A stretch of DNA of 64,000 nucleotides from positions 1 to 64,000 of the forward strand of contig NZ_CP154796.1 of NCBI RefSeq assembly GCF_039566955.1, read 5' to 3'. Position 1 is the first letter of the stretch. Every line of letters begins with the position of its first letter. The stretch is from Micromonospora sp. DSM 45708. GTDB lineage: Bacteria; Actinomycetota; Actinomycetes; Mycobacteriales; Micromonosporaceae. The notes under the pieces were generated by a model, which was given only the letters and a program-made list of their open reading frames with translations, was not told the DNA's origin and did not search any database. Below are positions 42,581 through 51,603 of this stretch, one piece after another. The translations under genes and the position numbers were made by a program.

Positions 42581-43010
42581 CAATCACTCGCAGGATGAGA
42601 TCGGGATCGAGGGCGTCGTCGACGTCCGCGACGTGCACGTCGAGGTGTCCGGCGGCGCGCAGGTCGCCGACCAGCACCCGGGTCACGCCGAACTGCATCC
42701 GGGTCCGGGCGGAGATCTCGGCTACCGACACCGGCTCGACACAGATCGCGACGATCGCCGCGAGTTCCGGGGTCAGCCGGGCGGTGACCGCCCACGAGCC
42801 GCTGCCCGGCCGGGCGGTCACCTGGGTCTCCAGGCTGATCGTCGGGTCGCCGTCCACCCGACCCGAGGTGAGCACGAACGGGCGTGGGCCGGTCGGCTGC
42901 TCCCCGTCGCCCGCGTCCGGTCCCGGAGCGGGGACGGACGCGCGCAGGAAGGGGCGGATCCGGACGCCGGGTTCCGGCTCCGGGTCCTCGCCGGCGACCC
43001 CCTGGTTCAT
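42558..43010 (-). CDS. Conservon DUF742 protein (CvnC-like)
   Basis: 150 residues. The DUF742 core is VRIRPFLRAS..RPFVLTSGR and the winged-helix-like end SVAEISARTRMQFGVTRVLVGDLRAAGHLDVH, as in CvnC proteins. DUF742 proteins are part of the conservon sensor complex. The start overlaps the stop of the roadblock gene (ATGA). Confidence 0.87.
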   Translation of the reverse strand: MNQGVAGEDPEPEPGVRIRPFLRASVPAPGPDAGDGEQPTGPRPFVLTSGRVDGDPTISLETQVTARPGSGSWAVTARLTPELAAIVAICVEPVSVAEISARTRMQFGVTRVLVGDLRAAGHLDVHVADVDDALDPDLILRVIDGLRAIS

Positions 43011-43471
43011 TGCTGGACGGCGTTCTTCAGCTCGGCTATCAGGCGGGGGCTCAGGGCGCCGCCGGCGCGGCCGGCGAAGAGCGTCATCTCGTACGCGACG
43101 GTGCCCAGGTTGGCCGAGCGGTCGGCGACCACGCCGAGGACCGAGCCGCTGCTGATCGCGCTGATCAGCAGGTAGCCCTCGGCCATGTCGACGATGACCC
43201 GGTTGAGCCCGCCCAGCGCGTACCAGCTCGCGGCGCCACCGGCCAGGCTGGTCATGCCGGAGACCACGGCGGCGAGCCGCTCCGCGTTGGACCGGTCCTT
43301 GATCGCGGACATGGCCATCAGCAGCCCGTCCGAGGAAACCGCGATCGCCTCCATCACCCCGGCCGTGCTGGAGGTGAACGAGTCGAGCAGCCAGTTGAAG
43401 GTGCGCGCCTCGGGGCTGAGGTCGCCGGGCGCGCTCTGTTCGACGTTGTCGTGCAGGTACGGGCTGGTCAC
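43007..43471 (-). CDS. Roadblock/LC7-domain protein (CvnB-like)
   Basis: 154 residues. FNWLLDSFTSSTAGVMEAIAVSSDGLLMAMS, then LAAVVSGMTSLAGGAA and YLLISAIS are the roadblock/LC7 fold as in CvnB and MglB. In other systems this fold is the activating or docking partner of an MglA-type GTPase. GTG 43471 overlaps the stop of the histidine kinase gene (GTGA). Confidence 0.88.
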   Translation of the reverse strand: MTSPYLHDNVEQSAPGDLSPEARTFNWLLDSFTSSTAGVMEAIAVSSDGLLMAMSAIKDRSNAERLAAVVSGMTSLAGGAASWYALGGLNRVIVDMAEGYLLISAISSGSVLGVVADRSANLGTVAYEMTLFAGRAGGALSPRLIAELKNAVQQ

Positions 43472-46335
43472 CGTGACGGATCCTCTTCATAGCGGTGGTC
43501 GGTGCTGACTTCACGCAGAGCACGGGCGACGCCCGCCTCGTAATCGGTGATGAGATCGCGGACCTCGACCGGGTCGCCGGGGTCGGAACTGACCGGGGGC
43601 GCGGGCGGCACCGCGGAGACGGCCAGGTTCGCCCCGGGGACCCGCCGGCTGAGCCGGGGCCGTTCGTGCGCCGGGCCGGCCGGGTCGATGTCGTCCTCGG
43701 CCCGGCGTACCCCGTCCTGGAACGCCTCCACCAGGGCGCGGACCGCGGCCGGGTCGTCCGGGACGGCGATCAGCGGCCCGATCACCGGTCCGGCCGGCCC
43801 GCCCGGCGGGCCGACCGGCAGGTTCGCGCCGGGCACCCGTTTCCGGATCGGACGGTTCCCGGGCGGTCCGGACGGCCGGCCGACCAGACCGGGCACGGTG
43901 GGCCGTGGCCCGCGCGGCGGTGGGATGGGGGCGGAGCCGGTCGTCGGCCCGGCGGCCGGGGGAGCGGCCGGTGCCGGGCCGACGACCGGTGTCGGCGGAG
44001 TGGTGCCGGCGGGGTGCGCCGCCGGGCCGGCGGGCAGCGTGGTGGACCGCGCGGCGGCCGGCGGCCAGGCGGGCGGCGGACCGCCGGTGGGGAAGCGGAA
44101 GTCCTCGACCGGCGGCCCGGCGACGGCCGGCGCCGCGACCGGGCCGTCGGCGCTCGCCGCGCGGTCCCGGTTCGCCGCGCGGTCGCCGTTCGCGGTGCGG
44201 TCGAGGGCGGGGGTGCGCTCCGGGGCGGCCGGGCGCTCCGGGTTCTCCCGGCGGCCGGTCGTGGCCGCCGCGCCGGCCACCTCGGCGTCGTCGCCCTGGT
44301 TGCCGAAGGCGTTCCACGAGTCGCCGCTGGAGATGCTGCGGGTGGCCCGGCTCAGCAACGCCGCGTCGAACCCGGCCGGCTCGGCGGGCGCCGGCGGGGC
44401 CAGGACCGGCCGGCTCACCGGCGCGGGTTCCGGGGGCCGTTCCGCGGTCGGCGCGGCGGCCCGCGCCACGACGGCTCCGGCCGGCTCCGGCCGGCGGACC
44501 ACCAGCGAGGCGGCCGGGATCTCCAGACCGGCGGTGATCCCGCCGCCCGCGGTCGCCACCAGTCGTACGGTCCAGCCGTGCCGGCGGGCCAGCCGGCCCA
44601 CCACGAAGAGCCCGAGCACCTCGGTCGGTGCGAGATCGAGCCGCTCCCGGCGGGTCAGCCGGGCGTTCTCCTCGGCGAGCCGCTCCGCGGTCAGGCCGAT
44701 GCCGTGGTCCACCACGGCGAGCCGGGCGCCCCCGTCGGTCAGCTCGCCGGCCACCACGACCCGGGTGTGCGGCGGCGAGAAGGCGGTCGCGTTCTCCATC
44801 AGCTCGGCCAGCGCCAGCACCAGGTCGCCGGCGATCGCGGGCGCCGCCGAGACGCCGGGCGGAACCTGCACGTCGACCCGGGTGTAGTCCTCGATCTCGC
44901 CGAGCGCGAGCCGGACCACGTCGGCCAGCGGGACCGGGGCCACGTGGCCGTCCGAGCCGGTGGCGCCGGAGAGCACCACCAGGCTGCCGGCGTTGCGGCG
45001 CAGCCGGCTGGAGATGTGGTCCAGCCGGTAGAGGTGCTCCAGCCGGCCCGGGTCGGCCTCCTGCCGTTCCAGCCGGTCGATGAGCGCGATCTGGCGGCCG
45101 ACCAGGTTCTGCGTACGACGGCCGACGTGGCCGAACATCTGCGCCACGTTGCGCCGGCCGGCCACCTGCCGCTCGACCAGCCGGGCGGCGGTGTGCTGCA
45201 CCCGCTCGAACGCGCGGGCCAGGTCGCCGATCTCGTCCCGGGCGCGGACGTCGACCGAGTCGAGGCGTACCGGCGGCACCGACTCGGTCTCGTCGTCGGC
45301 CACCCGGGTCAGCTCCGCCTCGGCGACCCGGGCGACGCGCTCGGCGGAGCGGGTGAGCCGGCTCAGCGGCCGGGACACCGTACGGGCGACCGTCATGCTC
45401 AGCAGCACCACCAGGAGCAGGATCGCGACCGCCGCCACGGCGACCAGCCAGGCCGTGATCAGCGCGTCCCGCTCCTCGGTACGGGTCTCCGCGATGACGT
45501 CCGCGACGACCTTCTTCTCCACGAACTGGCCCAGCGTGATCATCGAGCGGACGGAGGGGAAGAGCACGTCCAGCGGCAGCGGGGCGATCGCGCCGACCGG
45601 GTCCCGGATGCTGTCCCGCAGGAAGGTCTGGCTGGTCCGGGCCGCCACCGCCGCGTCGTCCAGCAGCGCCAGCTTCAACTGTTCCGGCGTGATCAGCTTG
45701 CGGAACCGGTCGTTGTCCACGTCGAGCGCCGCCATGCAGGCGATGTACGAGGCGGACACCTGCGGATCACCGGTCGCCCGGACCAGCACGATCTGGGTGG
45801 CGCACGAACTCAGCGCCTCGTCGGTGCGCAGCAGCGCGTCCAGCGCGAGCACCTGCCGTCCGGCCGAGGTGTCGGTGTCCACCCGGAACGGCAGCCGCAG
45901 CGCCTCGATCAGCGCCAGGTCGACCCGGGCGAAGGTGTTCAGGATCTGTTCCGGCGTGGCCCGTCCGGCGAGCGTGGCGGTACGGACGTCGGCCAGCCGG
46001 CGTACCCCGTCGAGCGCCTCGTGGACCGGTGCCGGCAGTGCCTCGGCGCGCAGGTCGGCGACCCGGTCGTCGACGGTGGCGGACTTCTGGATCAGCTCGG
46101 TGCGGGTCACCCGGGCCAGCAGCAACCCGATCGAGAGCAGGCGTTCCTGCTGGAGGTCCTGCACCAGGCTGCCGATCCGGCTGGCGACCCGGACGGTCTC
46201 CGCGGTGTCGGCGGCGCGTTGCGCGGTGGCCACCCGGTCGACGACCACCGGCACGGCCAGCCCGACCATGCTGAGCAGCGGGATGATCACCAGCAGGGCG
46301 AGCTTGCCCCGGATCCGCAGCCTAGCGAGCAGCAT
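43468..46335 (-). CDS. Conservon sensor histidine kinase with nitrate-sensor-like domain (CvnA-like)
   Basis: 955 residues. One N-terminal helix (LALLVIIPLLSMVGLAVPVV), a periplasmic NIT (nitrate/nitrite-sensing-like) domain (~45-305), a second helix (WLVAVAAVAILLLVVLLSMTVA), HAMP (~330-395), a dimerising region, and an HATPase domain (LALAELMENATAFSPPHTRV; VVDHGIGL; GLFVVGRLARRHG). The usual His box is not evident, as in many conservon kinases. The last ~320 residues are Pro/Ala-rich with RVPGANL twice. It senses an unknown signal and acts with CvnB-D. Confidence 0.86.
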   Translation of the reverse strand: MLLARLRIRGKLALLVIIPLLSMVGLAVPVVVDRVATAQRAADTAETVRVASRIGSLVQDLQQERLLSIGLLLARVTRTELIQKSATVDDRVADLRAEALPAPVHEALDGVRRLADVRTATLAGRATPEQILNTFARVDLALIEALRLPFRVDTDTSAGRQVLALDALLRTDEALSSCATQIVLVRATGDPQVSASYIACMAALDVDNDRFRKLITPEQLKLALLDDAAVAARTSQTFLRDSIRDPVGAIAPLPLDVLFPSVRSMITLGQFVEKKVVADVIAETRTEERDALITAWLVAVAAVAILLLVVLLSMTVARTVSRPLSRLTRSAERVARVAEAELTRVADDETESVPPVRLDSVDVRARDEIGDLARAFERVQHTAARLVERQVAGRRNVAQMFGHVGRRTQNLVGRQIALIDRLERQEADPGRLEHLYRLDHISSRLRRNAGSLVVLSGATGSDGHVAPVPLADVVRLALGEIEDYTRVDVQVPPGVSAAPAIAGDLVLALAELMENATAFSPPHTRVVVAGELTDGGARLAVVDHGIGLTAERLAEENARLTRRERLDLAPTEVLGLFVVGRLARRHGWTVRLVATAGGGITAGLEIPAASLVVRRPEPAGAVVARAAAPTAERPPEPAPVSRPVLAPPAPAEPAGFDAALLSRATRSISSGDSWNAFGNQGDDAEVAGAAATTGRRENPERPAAPERTPALDRTANGDRAANRDRAASADGPVAAPAVAGPPVEDFRFPTGGPPPAWPPAAARSTTLPAGPAAHPAGTTPPTPVVGPAPAAPPAAGPTTGSAPIPPPRGPRPTVPGLVGRPSGPPGNRPIRKRVPGANLPVGPPGGPAGPVIGPLIAVPDDPAAVRALVEAFQDGVRRAEDDIDPAGPAHERPRLSRRVPGANLAVSAVPPAPPVSSDPGDPVEVRDLITDYEAGVARALREVSTDHRYEEDPSR

Positions 46336-47473
46336 CGAACGGCCTCCACCGCTCGGCCTCGACGCCCCTACCCACCGCGACGGGCTGGCGGTCGGCGTCG
46401 CGGCCGGCGCCCGGCGGGTCGGGTCGGACGGCCGGGGGCAGCACGGCGTCGGCCGGCTCGTGGTGCGGCCCGGCGGCCGGACGCCGGAGCAGCGTCACGG
46501 CGAGCCCGACGAGCAACGCCACCGCCACGCCGGCCGCGATCCGGGCCAGCAGCCGGTCCCGGTCGAGCGCGTCCAGCCGCTCCTTGAGCAACGTGTCGAG
46601 CTGGTCGAGGATGACGGCGCGGAGCTGCTTGGCGGCGGACTGGGCGGCGAGCCCGGCGGCGGTGAGCTGGGCGGGGTTCGGCGCGGCCCGGCCGCCGCCC
46701 GCGGCGGTGAACGCTTCCAGCGACCGCTGGTAGGCGTCCAGCGGGGTGAGCACGTTGGCGCCCAGGTCGGTGCTCTCCGAGCTGTCCACCGCCACGCGCA
46801 GGTCGGTGACCAGGTCGTTGGCCGGGCCGAACGCGGCCACCCGCAGTTCGGCCAGCTCGATGCCGGTCTTCGCGCGTTCGGCGGCGGGGCGTTTGGCGGC
46901 CAGCCGGACCAGGTCGGCGAGCCGGCCGGCCAGCACCGTCGCGGTGGGCAGGTCCCCGCCGATGCCGTCCTGGAGGAAGAACGAGTCGGACCGGGGGTCG
47001 CGGATCAGGCCGGAACTCTCCCGGACCTTCCGGTGGAGTGCGAGCAGCAAATCGTTGGCCTCGCCGTACGCCCGGTAGGCGGCTTCCGGGTCGGCGAACC
47101 CGCGGTCCGGCAGCCCTTCGAGCTTCGCCCGCAGCCCGGCCCAGCGCTCGTGGCTGCGCAGCTCGTCGCCGACGGCGGCGTCCACGGCGGCCACCTGCTC
47201 GATCGCGGCGTTGAGCGACGCGCGGGAGACCGGTGCCCCGGCGACGGCGGTGGACTGGGCCTCCACCAGCGCGTCGGTGACCGGCCCGAGGGCGCGCAGG
47301 TAACGGACCCCCAGCCGTTCCCGGGACGCCAGCTCGTGGTCGTCGGTGGTGTTGCCGTCGACAAGCGCGAAGAGCAGCCCGAGCGGGGCGACGAGCGCCA
47401 GCGCCAGCAGCAGGGGCAGGAGACGGCCCGGTACGGAGGGCCGCCGACGCACCCGCGGCGCGGGAACTGTCAT
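46322..47473 (-). CDS. Extracytoplasmic sensor-like membrane protein at the head of the conservon
   Basis: 383 residues. A basic N terminus, one helix (LLPLLLALALVAPLGLLFALV), an outside helical domain (~45-325) with many ALxxL heptads like four-helix sensory domains, then a second helix (LLARIAAGVAVALLVGLAVTLL) and a Pro-rich tail. It has no kinase part. It resembles the sensing half of the downstream kinase, suggesting a co-receptor. ATG 47473 has GGAGGAG 7 bases upstream. It overlaps the kinase start by 14 bases. Confidence 0.65.
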   Translation of the reverse strand: MTVPAPRVRRRPSVPGRLLPLLLALALVAPLGLLFALVDGNTTDDHELASRERLGVRYLRALGPVTDALVEAQSTAVAGAPVSRASLNAAIEQVAAVDAAVGDELRSHERWAGLRAKLEGLPDRGFADPEAAYRAYGEANDLLLALHRKVRESSGLIRDPRSDSFFLQDGIGGDLPTATVLAGRLADLVRLAAKRPAAERAKTGIELAELRVAAFGPANDLVTDLRVAVDSSESTDLGANVLTPLDAYQRSLEAFTAAGGGRAAPNPAQLTAAGLAAQSAAKQLRAVILDQLDTLLKERLDALDRDRLLARIAAGVAVALLVGLAVTLLRRPAAGPHHEPADAVLPPAVRPDPPGAGRDADRQPVAVGRGVEAERWRPFDAAR

Positions 47474-47846
47474 GGTCTGTCTCCTCCGGCGACGGCGGGG
47501 CGGTCGATGCCCCGGGGGTCGCCGCAGGAGGTCCCGTGCACCGGACCGGAAAATTAGTCGAACCGGGCGGGGCCTGAACCGGAGTCGCCGAGTCGGCTTC
47601 ACGTCAGTTCGTCCGGGGTGACCGACCGTCGAGTCACTCGCCACGCTGCGTCCGATCGGGTCGTCGAGTCGCGACTTGAGCACTGATTTGCGGCTGTAGA
47701 TGTGAATTCACGTGATCCGAATACATCCCGCTGGGATGCTCTGGATCTTCTGCGGACGACGGGCGGCGCGCGCCGAACGGCGCAACCGGACGAACGTACG
47801 GCGGATCTCAGGGAATGCTCAGCCGGCGGCCCGTACCGTGTGCCGC
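47474..47846. other. Gene-free 373-bp divergent space
   Basis: Probably holds promoters for the conservon (minus) and the hydrolase-ABC gene (plus). The only structured site I see is the perfect palindrome GTGAATTCAC at 47702-47711. No convincing small gene. Confidence 0.6.
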
Positions 47847-50711
47847 ATGAGATCACCCGTCGCGCGGGTCCGGCGCGCCCTGGCCGGCCACCCGCGCCGG
47901 ATCGTCGTCGCCGTGCTGGTGGTCGTCCTGGTCGCCGCCGCGCTGGTCTGGGCGGTCCGCCCGCAGGGGGCGGAGTTCCGGACCGAGTCGGCGCTGCTGA
48001 CCGTGCGGTCCGGGCCGGACGGGACCGAGCCGGTCGACCTGGACACCACGCTCTACCTGCCCGGCGACGCCTCGGACGCGAACCGGGTGCCGGCGGTGCT
48101 GCTGGCGCACGGCTTCGGCGGCACCAAGGAGTCGGTCCGCCCGGACGCGGAGGACCTGGTCGCCCGCGGCTACGCGGTGCTCACCTGGACCGCCCGCGGC
48201 TTCGGCCGCTCCGGCGGCCAGATCCACCTGGACAGCCCCGACTACGAGGTGCGCGACGGTCAGCGGCTGCTGGACTGGCTCGCCGGTCGTCCCGAGGTGC
48301 GTCTCGACTCCGCCGGCGACCCGCGCGTCGGCGTGGTCGGCGGCTCGTACGGCGGCGGCCTGGCGCTGCTGCTGGCCGCGCAGGACAAGCGGGTCGACGC
48401 GATCGTCCCGATGATCACCTGGAACGACCTGTCCCGGGCGTTCCTGCCGGAGAGCACCGGCAAGCCGCCCACCGAGGGCGTGTTCAAGAAGGGCTGGGCC
48501 GGCATCTTCTTCGGTGGCGGCGGCAACGCCGGCTCCGGGCCGGCCGGGCTGTCCGGGGCCACCGCCGCCGTGCCGGAGGGCGCGCCCGCCTCGGCCGGGC
48601 CGGCGAGCCCGCAGCCGGGCGCGGGCCCGGGCAGCGGTTCCGGCCGGACGCCCGGGGGTGCCGCCGACCCGTCCTGCGGGCGGTTCGCCGCGGACGTCTG
48701 CGCCGCGTACCTGCGCATCGCCACCACCGGTCGCGCCGACCAGGCCGCGGTCGAGCTGCTGCGCCGTTCGTCGCCGGCTGGCGTGCTCGACCGGATCAAG
48801 GCGCCCACGCTGCTGGTGCAGGGTGAGGCGGACACGCTGTTCCCGCTCACCGAGGCGGACGCCAACGCGCGCGGCATCGCCGCCGCCGGCACGCCGGTGC
48901 GGGTCGCCTGGTTCACCGGCGGCCACGACGGCGGCGCCGGGCCGACCTCCGACTCCGACCGGGTGAAGTTCCTGACCGCGCAGTGGCTCGACCACTACGT
49001 CAAGGGCGAGGGGGCGGCGCCCGGCGACACCTTCACGTTCTCCCGGATCGCCGGCTTCGACGCGCTGGACCGGGGCCTGGTGGCCACCGGTTACCGCACC
49101 GACGACTATCCGGGCGTGGCCGGGCAGCAGCGCCGCGACGTGGCGCTGACCGGCCCGGCGCAGCCGGTCGCCGTACCGCCGAACGGCAACCCGGCGGCGA
49201 TCTCCGCGATCCCGTTCGCCGGGGCGCTCGGCTCGCTGCTGGACGGCGTGGCCGGCGACATCCCGGGCCAGCACGCCCGCTTCGAGTCGGCGCCGCTGGA
49301 CGACCCGGTCGACGTGGTGGGTGCGCCGACCGTGCGGATCCGGGCCGCGTCGCCGACCGGCGAGGCGGTGCTCTTCGTCAAGCTCTACGACGTCGACCCG
49401 CAGGGCGCGGCCACGCTCCCGGACGGCCTGGTCGCGCCGGTGCGGCTGACCGGCCTGCCGGCCACGCTCGACACCGCCACGCCGGTCACCGTCACGCTGC
49501 CGGCGATCGTCCGGCGGGTCGAGGCCGGGCACCGGCTGCGGCTCGTGGTGGCGACGTCCGACCAGGCGTACGCCACGCCGGCCGAGCCGGCGGTGCACAC
49601 CGTGGCGCTCGGCGACGGCCCGCTGGTGCTGCCCACCGTCGACGCCGCACCGATCCCCACCTCGGCCGCGATCTGGCGCTGGGTGCTGGCCGGCCTGCTC
49701 GCCGCGATCGCGGTCGGGCTCGTCGTGGTCGTGCTGCTCGCCCGCCGCCGGCACCGCCGCCAGGACCGCTCCATCCACCCGGAGTACGCGGGCGTCCCGC
49801 TCGCCGTGCGCAACCTGCGCAAGGAGTACGCGGACGGCTTCGTCGCCGTCTCCGACGTGGACTTCGAGGTGCATCCCGGGCAGGTGGTCGGCCTGCTCGG
49901 GCCGAACGGCGCGGGCAAGACCACCACGCTGCGGGTGCTGATGGGGCTGACCCAGCCCACCGCCGGGGAGATCTACGTGTTCGGGCACCGACTGGTGCCG
50001 GGCTCGCCGGTGCTGTCCCGGATCGGCGCGCTGGTCGAGGGGCCGGGCTTCCTGCCGCACCTGTCCGGGCTGGACAACCTCAGGGCGTACTGGCGGGCCA
50101 CCGGACGGCCCTGGGCGGACGCGCACTTCGACGAGGCGTTGGAGATCGCCGGCCTGGGCGCGTCGGTGCACCGGCGGACGAAGAAGTACAGCCACGGCAT
50201 GCGGCAGCGGCTCGCCATCGCGCAGGCCATGCTCGGCCTGCCCGAGCTGCTGGTGCTCGACGAGCCGACGGACGGGCTGGACCCGCCGCAGATCGCCGAG
50301 ATGCGCCGGGTGCTCCAGCGCTACGCCACCGACGGCCGGGCGGTGCTGGTCTCCAGTCACCTGCTGGCCGAGGTGGAGCAGACCTGCACGCACGCGGTGG
50401 TGGTGAACAAGGGCCGGATCGTGGCGTCCGGCCCGGTCGAGGAGATCGTCGGCGAGTCGCCGAGCGTGCTGTTCGAGGTGAGCGACCCGGACGCCGCGCG
50501 GACCGTGCTCGACCGGCTGGACGGCGTACGGGTGCTGCCGGACGCCGACGGCGGGCTGGTGGTGGACACCAACGGCACCGCCCGCCGCGAGGTGGTGGCC
50601 GAACTGGTCCGGGCCGGCATCGGGGTGGACCGGGTGGTGCCCCGACGCCGTCTGGAGGACGCGTTCCTCGCCCTGGTCGGCGAGAACTCTCGGGGAAGCG
50701 GTGACCGGTGA
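47847..50711 (+). CDS. Fusion protein: extracytoplasmic serine hydrolase (X-Pro peptidase/CocE type) plus ABC ATPase
   Basis: 954 residues. N-terminal helix (~20-38); alpha/beta hydrolase (~55-390) with LLAHGFGGTKES, nucleophile Ser167 in GGSYGGG, and acid/His in EADTLFP and TGGHDGG; then a jelly-roll-like part (~430-600) as in S15/CocE enzymes; a second helix (~608-631); and a full ABC ATPase (~650-954) with Walker A Lys691 (GPNGAGKTTT), signature YSHGMRQRLAI and Walker B LLVLDEPTDGLDPP. The hydrolase should face outside and the ATPase inside. The GTG of the permease gene overlaps its stop. Substrate unknown; a secreted ester, peptide or amide coupled to export is suggested. Confidence 0.85.
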   Translation: MRSPVARVRRALAGHPRRIVVAVLVVVLVAAALVWAVRPQGAEFRTESALLTVRSGPDGTEPVDLDTTLYLPGDASDANRVPAVLLAHGFGGTKESVRPDAEDLVARGYAVLTWTARGFGRSGGQIHLDSPDYEVRDGQRLLDWLAGRPEVRLDSAGDPRVGVVGGSYGGGLALLLAAQDKRVDAIVPMITWNDLSRAFLPESTGKPPTEGVFKKGWAGIFFGGGGNAGSGPAGLSGATAAVPEGAPASAGPASPQPGAGPGSGSGRTPGGAADPSCGRFAADVCAAYLRIATTGRADQAAVELLRRSSPAGVLDRIKAPTLLVQGEADTLFPLTEADANARGIAAAGTPVRVAWFTGGHDGGAGPTSDSDRVKFLTAQWLDHYVKGEGAAPGDTFTFSRIAGFDALDRGLVATGYRTDDYPGVAGQQRRDVALTGPAQPVAVPPNGNPAAISAIPFAGALGSLLDGVAGDIPGQHARFESAPLDDPVDVVGAPTVRIRAASPTGEAVLFVKLYDVDPQGAATLPDGLVAPVRLTGLPATLDTATPVTVTLPAIVRRVEAGHRLRLVVATSDQAYATPAEPAVHTVALGDGPLVLPTVDAAPIPTSAAIWRWVLAGLLAAIAVGLVVVVLLARRRHRRQDRSIHPEYAGVPLAVRNLRKEYADGFVAVSDVDFEVHPGQVVGLLGPNGAGKTTTLRVLMGLTQPTAGEIYVFGHRLVPGSPVLSRIGALVEGPGFLPHLSGLDNLRAYWRATGRPWADAHFDEALEIAGLGASVHRRTKKYSHGMRQRLAIAQAMLGLPELLVLDEPTDGLDPPQIAEMRRVLQRYATDGRAVLVSSHLLAEVEQTCTHAVVVNKGRIVASGPVEEIVGESPSVLFEVSDPDAARTVLDRLDGVRVLPDADGGLVVDTNGTARREVVAELVRAGIGVDRVVPRRRLEDAFLALVGENSRGSGDR

Positions 50712-51595
50712 TGGTGGACTCTTCGGTGGCGTCGAAAGGCAGTGGCGGGGCGGCGGGCGGCTACCGGCCGTCGGCCACGCTGCCGTTCGGGGCGGAGTTC
50801 CGGCGGCAGGCGTCGCGGCGGCGTACCCAGTTGGCGCTCGGGTTCATGGTGCTGCTGCCGCTGATCATCCTGGTGGCGTTCCAGTTCGACTCGGGGGACG
50901 ACGACGGTGGCGGCCGGGGCGAGTTCGCCAGCCTGGCCGACCTGGCGACCTCGGGCGGGCTCAACTTCACCCTGTTCTCGATCCTGGTGTCGGCGTCGTT
51001 CCTGCTGGTCGTGGTGGTGGCGCTGTTCTGCGGGGACACGGTGGCCAGCGAGGCGAGCTGGGGCAGCCTGCGCTACCTGCTGGCCGTGCCGGTGCCCCGG
51101 GCCCGGCTGCTGGCGGTGAAGCTGGTGGTCGCGCTCGCGTACTCCGGGTTGGCGTTGGTGTTGCTGGCCGGCACCGCGCTGCTCGCCGGCACGCTGCGCT
51201 ACGGCTGGAAGCCGCTGAGCAGTCAGGTCTCCGCGGAGCTGGCCCCGGCGGACGGGCTGCTGCGGCTGGTCGGCGTGCTCGGCTACCTGGCGGTGGTGCT
51301 GCTGGTGGTGGCCGGCTTGGCGTTCCTGCTCTCGGTGACCACCGACGCGGCGCTCGGCGCGGTCGGTGGGGCGGTGCTGCTCTGGATCCTGTCCAGCATC
51401 CTCGACCAGATCACCGCGCTGGGCGGGCTGCGCAACCTGCTGCCGACCCACTACAGCAGCGCCTGGCTGGGGTTGCTGTCGTCGCCGATGCAGACCGACG
51501 ACGTGGTCAAGGGCGCGATCTCGGCGATCGTCTACGCCACGCTGTTCTGGGGGCTCGCCTTCTGGCGCTTCACCCGCAAGGACATCACGAGCTGA
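50708..51595 (+). CDS. ABC transporter permease, partner of the hydrolase-ABC fusion
   Basis: 295 residues, six membrane helices, ABC-2 type (FGAEFRRQASRRRTQLALGFMVLLPLIILVAF.. and LLVVVVALFCGDTVASEASWGSLRYLLAVPVPR). The DTVASEASWGSLRYLLA text is the usual coupling region. Start GTG 50708 or ATG 50711; both overlap or touch the fusion gene stop. It ends 9 bp before the convergent metallopeptidase-like gene. Confidence 0.82.
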   Translation: MMVDSSVASKGSGGAAGGYRPSATLPFGAEFRRQASRRRTQLALGFMVLLPLIILVAFQFDSGDDDGGGRGEFASLADLATSGGLNFTLFSILVSASFLLVVVVALFCGDTVASEASWGSLRYLLAVPVPRARLLAVKLVVALAYSGLALVLLAGTALLAGTLRYGWKPLSSQVSAELAPADGLLRLVGVLGYLAVVLLVVAGLAFLLSVTTDAALGAVGGAVLLWILSSILDQITALGGLRNLLPTHYSSAWLGLLSSPMQTDDVVKGAISAIVYATLFWGLAFWRFTRKDITS

Positions 51596-51603
51596 GGGGC
51601 GCG

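Noticed and set aside
43495..46587. Plus-strand frame of ~1,000 codons over the conservon kinase
   Set aside because: Antisense to a kinase with clear HAMP and HATPase domains.
48983..50704. Alternative-frame protein inside the hydrolase-ABC gene
   Set aside because: Gly/Arg/Ala-rich shadow; the main frame carries all Walker and hydrolase motifs.
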